From Euperipatoides rowelli (taxonomy: Eukaryota > Onychophora > Udeonychophora > Euonychophora > Peripatopsidae), in assembly GCA_003024985.2 (NCBI GenBank), contig PXIH01S0000617.1: a stretch of 13,558 nt of DNA; one strand, given 5' to 3'. Below the pieces are notes generated by a model. That model was not told the DNA's origin and did not search any database. It saw nothing but the letters and a program-made list of their open reading frames with translations. Positions 8,714 to 13,558 of this stretch are shown here, piece after piece (within the stretch, counting starts at the first letter, position 1; every line of letters begins with the position of its first letter). A program made the position numbers and the translations under genes.

Positions 8714-8742
8714 TTAATATCTGACTTTAAATCAGATATTAA
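8714..8742. repeat. Perfect inverted repeat, 11-bp arms
   Basis: TTAATATCTGA and TCAGATATTAA are separated by CTTTAAA. The TCAGATA half-sites contain GATA cores facing opposite ways. No terminator role is expected in this eukaryotic setting. Confidence 0.65.
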
Positions 8743-8791
8743 ACCTATGCATTTAAAAAATCAATTGATACAGATTCTAAAAATCTAAACT

Positions 8792-9046
8792 AAAAAAAAA
8801 AAAAAAAAAAACTTGTAGAAAAAAAAAATTAATTAAAAAAAATGTTTATTGAATTTTTTTTTTTGTATTTCTGTACATAAAATAACACTTTAACTTTCAC
8901 GCTTATTTCCATTTCAAGCTTTTAAAAGTTATCACATGATCTCAGATGAGCTCATAAATAAAATCACTTTAATTTATTCTATTTTATTGTCATAATAATT
9001 TGCTTTGACATTAAACTTGCATATTGTAAAAAAAAAAAAAAAAAAA
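8792..9046 (+). repeat. Two long A-tracts (A20 and A19)
   Basis: Runs of 20 A (8792-8811) and 19 A (9028-9046) are each preceded by T and followed by CTT. The interval also holds A8 and T12 runs. Long A-tracts can be tails of retroposed elements, but upstream of neither did I recognise a SINE, LINE or processed gene copy, nor flanking duplications. Confidence 0.6.
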
Positions 9047-9360
9047 CTTTCATTTCCATTTCAAAATTAAAATTAAGCCATAATAATAAACGACATTTTG
9101 AAACACGTATTTGAAACTTAAAGTACTAATTCCAGTTTATCGATGAGTTCATAGAATTAATTTCAAAGTTTGTAAAATTCTAATATTTATAAAATACTGT
9201 TGTTGCACATTAATGAACTCTTAATAACAATTTTCATTGTGGCCTTCAAAATTTGTTGAAATATACTATCCCTGTATGTTAACCTATTCCCATGTTTTTG
9301 TTTTTTAAAAGTATGATTTATTTTTGTCCAAAAATTCCTCGTTTTTAAATATGCCTACAA

Positions 9361-9780
9361 AAATAGATGCAATATTAACTCCAAATTTTCTTCAATATAC
9401 AGACTCAAGTTGCGATTATAAAACAACTACTATAAAGTTTTGTTCAACAACATCGAATATTTGATTATCATTCAATATTCTACAATAAATAAATGATCAC
9501 AATAGCCACAATACTATTCATACACAGCCTCACAGGTCTGCTTATATGATTTTAGCATAATGAAGCACTCTAAGCTTAACCTCACACTACCTAACTCCAA
9601 CATGAATATTATAGCATATTAATTAATTTCTAATCTTAACCCAGGCTGATCCTAACTCACATGAATGTCAGAAAATATAGAATATAATGACCAATCAACG
9701 AATACACCCCTTTGTACAAATAATCACTCTAATTAATATACAGATATATAACCAGATTATATAGGTTTAATTACAAAATT
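9361..9780. other. A/C-rich segment with C over G skew
   Basis: By hand count over 9361-9780 the plus strand has about 82 C and 37 G. T homopolymers, frequent elsewhere, are absent. No gene, mitochondrial gene or repeat family was recognised. It could be an inserted sequence of different origin, or DNA shaped by leftward transcription. Confidence 0.55.
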
Positions 9781-9999
9781 CAATTACCGTACTATCAGTG
9801 AACTTTGTTACTGTATATTAATATTTTTACCAAATTATACACTTTAAAATATTCATATGTTGCCAAAATGTTTATTAACAGTCTCATGATGATTTTTTAA
9901 TGGTATTCTTGTTATTGACAATAGTTGTGTTTAAACTAGTTGTTCTTTATTTTATTTTTTTCAATTTAATGATCAGATTTAAAGTTTTTTTTTTGTGCA

Positions 10000-10012
10000 G
10001 GGGGGGAGGGGG
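10000..10012 (+). repeat. G7-A-G5 block
   Basis: GGGGGGGAGGGGG follows a T10 tract and GTGCA. With the T14-G9 tract near 3914 it is one of two poly-T then poly-G blocks. It could in principle form a G-quadruplex, and homopolymer length is error-prone. Confidence 0.7.
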
Positions 10013-10345
10013 CATAGTGTACAATATGTTTACATTTTATTTGGGGGAAAGGAGTTATTTCAACATTGAATGCCTTTTTTATGTGAATATTTTGATCATA
10101 TATTATTTTTTTTGTATAAAAAAAGTTGGTTGTGTATTAAAAAAATAGCATTTTGCTCTCTTCTTTTCTTTGGGTTTTTTTATGCTTTCTTCCACTCATC
10201 GCAAATAATGTTATTCTATATATGGGATATTACCCAGCTTAAGGTAACTGTTGATGGTATGTGTTGGGCTTATATGAATTGCTAAACTTATTCAATTATA
10301 AAATGTTTGAATGTTTTTTTGAAGGGAGAGGAGACGGGTTCGCCA

Positions 10346-10361
10346 ATATATATATATATAT
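10346..10361. repeat. AT dinucleotide microsatellite
   Basis: Eight AT units followed by a T run. Confidence 0.85.
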
Positions 10362-10500
10362 TTTTTACTATTTTTTTTATGGAATGTTTTCCATATTTTT
10401 AGATACCTAATGTATATTCTGCCTTTTATTTATTATGTATTGTTTTGGTGGGTATATTTTAACTAATTAAGTTAATTGAATTATTTGCAATTTTTTTAAA

Positions 10501-11006
10501 GGTACTTTTTCTTATAAAATACTCTTGTTGTTTTAAACAAGTTGTCCGATTAATTATCCTAGATTCATTGTTAATGATGGCTTATTTTGCATTTTAAAAG
10601 AATTGTATTGAATTTCAACTGTTGGCTGTCGTAAATATTCTATTTGTACTAAGAGTTTCTTTATTATACCACTAGATGGCACTATTTTGTATATACATTA
10701 CAGTAAATATTGGCCATATATAAAAATTGGATGAACCCTCTGTCAGTGTTGTTGGATCTGACTATATTTAGATATTTTATTATGATGATTTTCCTGGTGC
10801 TAAACATAGTTTATGCAAAAAACTATAGCTAGCATTTATATTGCTCAATAATTATTTCTTGGGAAATCAATTCACTTGGAAGCATTAATTTTAATTGTTC
10901 ATTTGTTTGTTTGCACTTTTATAATTTAAAAAGTTAACGGTATTGTGATATATTAAAGAAAATATTAATTTGGGAATATAACTTTGCCAATAAATATATA
11001 TTAGTT
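10501..11006. other. AT-rich non-coding stretch
   Basis: No gene seen. It contains the strong CTCF-like motif at 10669 and a TACAGTA word at 10699, and it ends at the terminus of the decayed hAT element. Confidence 0.55.
10669..10682 (+). promoter_or_regulatory. CTCF-like site, forward
   Basis: CCACTAGATGGCAC is a full match to the CCASYAGRKGGC core of the animal CTCF motif plus the following AC. A near copy (13 of 14) lies at 12605-12618 on the minus strand. Full-length matches of this kind are rare by chance in AT-rich DNA. Occupancy cannot be judged from sequence. Confidence 0.45.
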
Positions 11007-11021
11007 CAGTGCTTCTCAAAC
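11007..11021 (+). repeat. Terminal repeat of the decayed hAT element
   Basis: CAGTGCTTCTCAAAC matches the common hAT end CAGTGNTTCTCAAAC. It lies about 85 bases beyond the last recognisable transposase codons, as expected for a 3' end. Confidence 0.6.
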
Positions 11022-11105
11022 GCACAACAAATCATAAATTTAAGATCATTTTAAGTTTGATAAAATTAAATATATTTTTTTCAATTAATAATTCTTTCAT
11101 ATAAA

Positions 11106-11690
11106 CAAGAGTGACATTTTCTTCAATCTTTTACCAATAAATCTATCCAGCTTGGTGACATATCGTCAGTTGTAGGTAAGGCTTCATAACCAGCCAGTTT
11201 CTTTTCTTATTCGTTATTACTAAAGTAGAAAATCCTATTCTTGATTAAGAAAAAATATTACTTTAAACACATTTAGTATTTTGGTTATCCAATATACTTT
11301 GTTACTTTGTCAATTAATTTGACCGCTTATTAGGGCTTGACATAATAAAGTAGCTTTGTCAATAGTTCTGATTATATGGATCAAAAATGGACCCAGACAT
11401 TATGGAGAGATTTCTGAGTGAAATTACTTTTAACACGACTTTAGTTGCGCTGTTGATGAGCGTATCGTACAGCTGAAAATTTTAATGTTAATCCTCGAGG
11501 CAGCAGTGAATGGATTCCTATCCAGTTTTTAGTTGCATCCAATGATGGTTGCATCTGGCTCTGTAAAGTATTTCATATTCGGTTGTAGCATTTGAATATG
11601 GCTTTTAAATTTAAATAACCAATATTTTTAAAATTTATTTTCCCACGCAGTGAAGAAAATCTTAAGTATTGGGTGAAAGTTTGATGATCA
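11106..11690 (-). pseudogene. Broken hAT transposase, C-terminal half, ZBED5/FAM200-like
   Basis: Reading the minus strand and allowing frameshifts, family motifs appear in the correct order. A weak F-P-L-F stretch lies near 11640-11690. HIQMLQPNMKYFTEPD (11553-11600) fits the HLxxLxxxFxxYFP segment. Then NWI, a one-base deletion and RNPF (11509-11530) fit WIRNPF. An SSTAQLK stretch fits SSDxTLK. ATLLCQALIS (11325-11354) fits TTYLCEAGFS, followed by a KxTKY-like run, and finally IDLLVKD near 11130-11150. Stops and shifts between blocks make it non-functional. In living members this half holds the end of the catalytic core and the dimerisation region. Each block is short, but the shared order and spacing make the call convincing. 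Confidence 0.65.
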
Positions 11691-11801
11691 AGTGTCTGCA
11701 GATTATACTTTGAAAACATTATCATTGTTAAATAGAAACATATAAAGTTTACAGTATAATTTTACTAAAATATACATTCATCCGACGCTTTCCCCCCACC
11801 A

Positions 11802-11823
11802 TCACCTTTGACCTTGTTGACCA
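11802..11823 (-). promoter_or_regulatory. Triple nuclear-receptor half-site array
   Basis: On the minus strand it reads TGGTCA-aca-AGGTCA-a-AGGTGA, three direct half-sites with spacings of 3 and 1. The spacing-1 pair (DR1) is the usual site for HNF4, RXR and COUP-TF type receptors. CAAGGTCA also fits monomeric FTZ-F1/ERR receptors. The overlap with a possible transposase reading frame leaves chance or coding origin open. Confidence 0.25.
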
Positions 11824-11854
11824 TTTCCTTCAGTTTATGAACGCCGGCGAAGTG

Positions 11855-11865
11855 ATGATGGCGGC
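11855..11865 (+). promoter_or_regulatory. YY1-like site
   Basis: GATGATGGCGGC contains the ATGGCGGC core of YY1 sites, often found at transcription starts. It is 32 bases right of the nuclear-receptor array. Confidence 0.2.
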
Positions 11866-11917
11866 AGCATTGTCCATCGTCCGAATAGAGGATACAGCCC
11901 GGATATAAACAATAGGA

Positions 11918-12604
11918 TCAGGAAGATAAATATTGTTTTAAAAAAACCTGCATGAATAATAATATTAATTTATTAGATAGTTTTAAATATTCCAGATTTA
12001 TAAATTTTTAAAAAAGATCAATGCAAATGAAAATTTTAGAAACGAAATTTAATTTAGTTGTAATATATTTTTAGAAAGAAAAAAACTTTATTTCACTTAT
12101 AAATTTGTTCAATCTTTTTTTTTAAGCAATTCCTTAAAGACACCATTCTATCTGAGCTGATTGGGAGATTTTTTATCGAGTATGAACTCAAGTTTGAGTA
12201 AAGAACCGAGCTTTTGCAAATTGATCTAGCTATCGATTCAGTCTAGTCGAATTTCCATTGTGATCGTATTGAATTAAAACTCATTATTACAATTATTTAT
12301 TTTTCAAAATTTTGTAGTCATTTATAATGAAAATGGTAATCGTATTAAATATAATGTATCATATGAAATATACTTGCTACAATTTAAGATAATTTTCTCT
12401 TTGACGGTTCTTTAGAAATGACAAAGAATTTAAGGATTTTTTTTTATTTTTTCATTTTAAATGTTTTAAATTACAACAAAAAAAAATCTTCATTTTACTA
12501 TAACATTTTTTTATGATATTTCTTTATATGATTGTATTTAAAACTACCTGTACTGTAAATCTTATTTCTTCAATTTATTCAGATTGTATACAGTGTGCAG
12601 TGTG
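11918..12604. other. AT-rich non-coding stretch
   Basis: No gene is recognised. It contains an octamer ATGCAAAT (12021-12028, POU-type, weak evidence) and T runs near 12115 and 12438. Confidence 0.6.
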
Positions 12605-12618
12605 GTGCCATCTAGTAG
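12605..12618 (-). promoter_or_regulatory. CTCF-like site, reverse
   Basis: Read on the minus strand, CTACTAGATGGCAC is 13 of 14 identical to the forward site at 10669. It departs from the CTCF core only at its second base. The two sites face each other 1.9 kb apart, around the hAT relic and the GC island. Confidence 0.4.
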
Positions 12619-13450
12619 CTGTAATTTTAAAAGTTTGATCAGATTTAAATAATTGTAACACAGATTTCTTTTTTTTAGTTTAAAATTATTGAATTTCTTA
12701 AATGTGTAAGTATTGCATATACCATTTTACGTAATACTTTTAAAATTACATTTTCTGTAAAATTGAAATGTTTTTATTCTTGGCTGCTAATCTTTAAAAT
12801 TTCAAAACATGGAAGTTATTAGTCATTTTTAACTTGGATAGTGTTGGGATAATGCAATGGATTTTTATTTAATTTTAAATTGAATGATTTTAGCAATTTA
12901 AAAAAAGCCTGTGCCACTTCTCTGTAAATATTGATAATTATTGTTACCAAGGTCAAATTTTAATTTTCTAAAAAATGTTAAAAAAATATATATAAACACA
13001 TTGACTTGGAGATAAGGTAAACAAGTCTGAGTTTCTTAGGTTAACAAAATATCCATGTACATAGAAAAGGAAAACTTGTGTAGGATTATTGTATAAAAAA
13101 TAAAATAAACATGGGTTTGTGTTTGTAAGCATTGTATTTTGTCTTTTTTATTATTTATATACAGTAAATAATTTTCAATTCATTGATGCATAAAATTTTA
13201 AAATTTAAAACAAAATTTCTAATTTTGAAATAACCAAATTGATTGTTCTCCTCCTTATATCTTTTTTTTTTTTTTTAATATCTAAGAAAATGTAATAATT
13301 TAATATTTAAAAAATAGAAGACTGGTGACGAGAATCAAAAAATTAGTCTTTGGCCAAGGATATAATTTTATTTTATTTCACCACGATTAATGGCAATAGC
13401 CAATTACAGTAAGTGGTATATAAACAAAATAAGACAAATTCCCTGGGCCC
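12619..13450. other. AT-rich non-coding stretch
   Basis: No coding frame is supported. It has T runs (14 T from about 13263) and TACAGTA words at 13160 and 13405. A CCAAT (13399-13403) lies 15 bases before TATATAAA (13416-13423), closer than in usual promoters. Confidence 0.55.
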
Positions 13451-13489
13451 CTCTCACTTTTTCCCTTTTTTTTTAAGCCCACTCTTCAG

Positions 13490-13558
13490 AGCACACATTG
13501 AAAGGATGAAGGATATAGAAGGATCACCATTTCACAAAAATGTGATCAGTAATATATA
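13490..13558 (+). CDS. Candidate 5' part of an exon, cut by window end
   Basis: A long pyrimidine tract (13451-13474) and ACTCTTCAG ending at 13489 make one of the best splice-acceptor matches in the window. The frame from 13491 stays open to the last base (22 codons). It reads AHIERMKDIEGSPFHKNV and on, with charged, G, P and S residues unlike the F/I/K/N translations of neighbouring AT-rich DNA. I do not recognise the protein. The GC-richer CCCTGGGCCCC just upstream is consistent with an exon boundary region. If real, it would be a plus-strand exon with most of this window as its upstream intron. The open length alone is not significant. Confidence 0.3.

Larger units (their letters stand above)
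9901..10500. other. T/G-rich segment with G over C skew
   Basis: By hand count over 9901-10500 the plus strand has about 104 G and 53 C, with strong T excess, the opposite of 9361-9780. It includes T10 (9985-9994), a G-rich block (10000-10012) and an AT dinucleotide run (10346-10361). The plus-strand frames at 9900-10148 and 10070-10285 are F/Y/V-rich products of this composition, with no family signal. Confidence 0.55.
11007..11700 (-). mobile_element. Decayed hAT transposon, 3' part (ZBED-like)
   Basis: The left edge CAGTGCTTCTCAAAC (11007-11021) is a typical hAT terminal repeat. Inward from it, on the minus strand, lies the broken C-terminal half of a hAT transposase. I found no matching end on the right and no duplication of the preceding TATTAGTT, so the 5' part is lost or too worn to see. 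The terminal sequence differs from the element at 6883, so this is a second, older family. The right boundary given is approximate. Confidence 0.65.
11768..11917 (-). other. GC/CpG-rich island, open in frames on both strands
   Basis: It holds roughly nine or ten CpGs within about 130 bases of otherwise CpG-poor DNA. The minus strand is open for 50 codons (stops at 11918-11920 and 11765-11767) and includes AGVHKLKEMVNKVKG. The plus strand has a 23-codon frame from ATG 11837 to TAA 11906, preceded by the acceptor-like CATTTCCTTCAG. The KLKEMVNKVKG stretch, upstream of the transposase relic and on its strand, resembles the LQGxxKLVxxMxxxVKxF region of hAT transposases. The island may thus be more of that relic. 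Alternatives are a small exon or a regulatory element. I do not recognise a host protein. Confidence 0.35.

Noticed and set aside
9481-9780. Nuclear copy of mitochondrial DNA suspected from the C/A-rich composition
   Set aside because: Stops appear in the mitochondrial-code frame I tried and no mitochondrial gene was recognised. A database search would be needed to revive it.
9900-10285. Two overlapping plus-strand frames (82 and 71 codons)
   Set aside because: They are products of the T/G-rich composition. Two frames being open at once over low-complexity DNA argues against coding.
11387-11476. Plus-strand 29-codon small open frame with a good start context (MDPDIMERF...)
   Set aside because: It lies antisense to the transposase relic, whose ordered motifs on the minus strand explain the sequence better. 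The length is unremarkable.
13399-13423. CCAAT plus TATATAAA promoter
   Set aside because: Spacing is too short for the usual arrangement, and TATA words are frequent in this DNA.

Overview
This window is AT-rich nuclear DNA of an animal, almost entirely non-coding. The reasons are long T and A homopolymers, short microsatellites, degenerate DNA transposons of the hAT superfamily, matches to the CTCF core motif, and the absence of any long open frame. No bacterial gene, operon, tRNA, rRNA or CRISPR array is visible. The CTCF-like motifs and ZBED-type hAT remnants suit a bilaterian. An AT-rich invertebrate such as an arthropod or mollusc is a guess, not a conclusion.

Layout. Bases 1-6870 are mostly featureless AT-rich sequence. 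They hold an AT palindrome at the left edge, a 29-bp direct repeat pair (1164 and 2304), poly-C and poly-T/poly-G tracts (one beside the single N at 3911), small inverted repeats and two weak CTCF-like cores. One possible short terminal exon lies at 618-693. Bases 6875-7649 are a complete 759-bp non-autonomous hAT element with a perfect 8-bp target-site duplication and imperfect terminal inverted repeats. It also has subterminal ACCGCCCAC repeats and a minus-strand open frame that may be a transposase leftover. A near-perfect 14-bp-arm hairpin follows at 7729-7767.

Bases 7770-9360 hold microsatellites and two long A-tracts. Between 9361 and 10500 the strand composition flips, from C over G to G over C, around 9.8-9.9 kb. 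Bases 11007 to about 11700 are the decayed 3' part of a second, unrelated hAT element on the minus strand. Its transposase is frameshifted but keeps the order of ZBED5/FAM200-like C-terminal motifs. Next to it (11768-11917) is a small GC- and CpG-rich island open in frames on both strands, with three nuclear-receptor half-sites and a YY1-like site. Two CTCF-like motifs in convergent orientation (10669 and 12605) bracket this block. The right edge (13451-13558) has a good splice-acceptor-like tract followed by a protein-like frame that runs off the window.

Interpretation. The window looks like an intron or intergenic stretch, possibly of a plus-strand gene if the edge exon candidates are real. 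I see no convincing new multi-gene system. The best leads are the two hAT elements, the GC island between convergent CTCF-like sites, the composition switch near 9.85 kb, the excess of TACAGTA, and the edge exon candidate.
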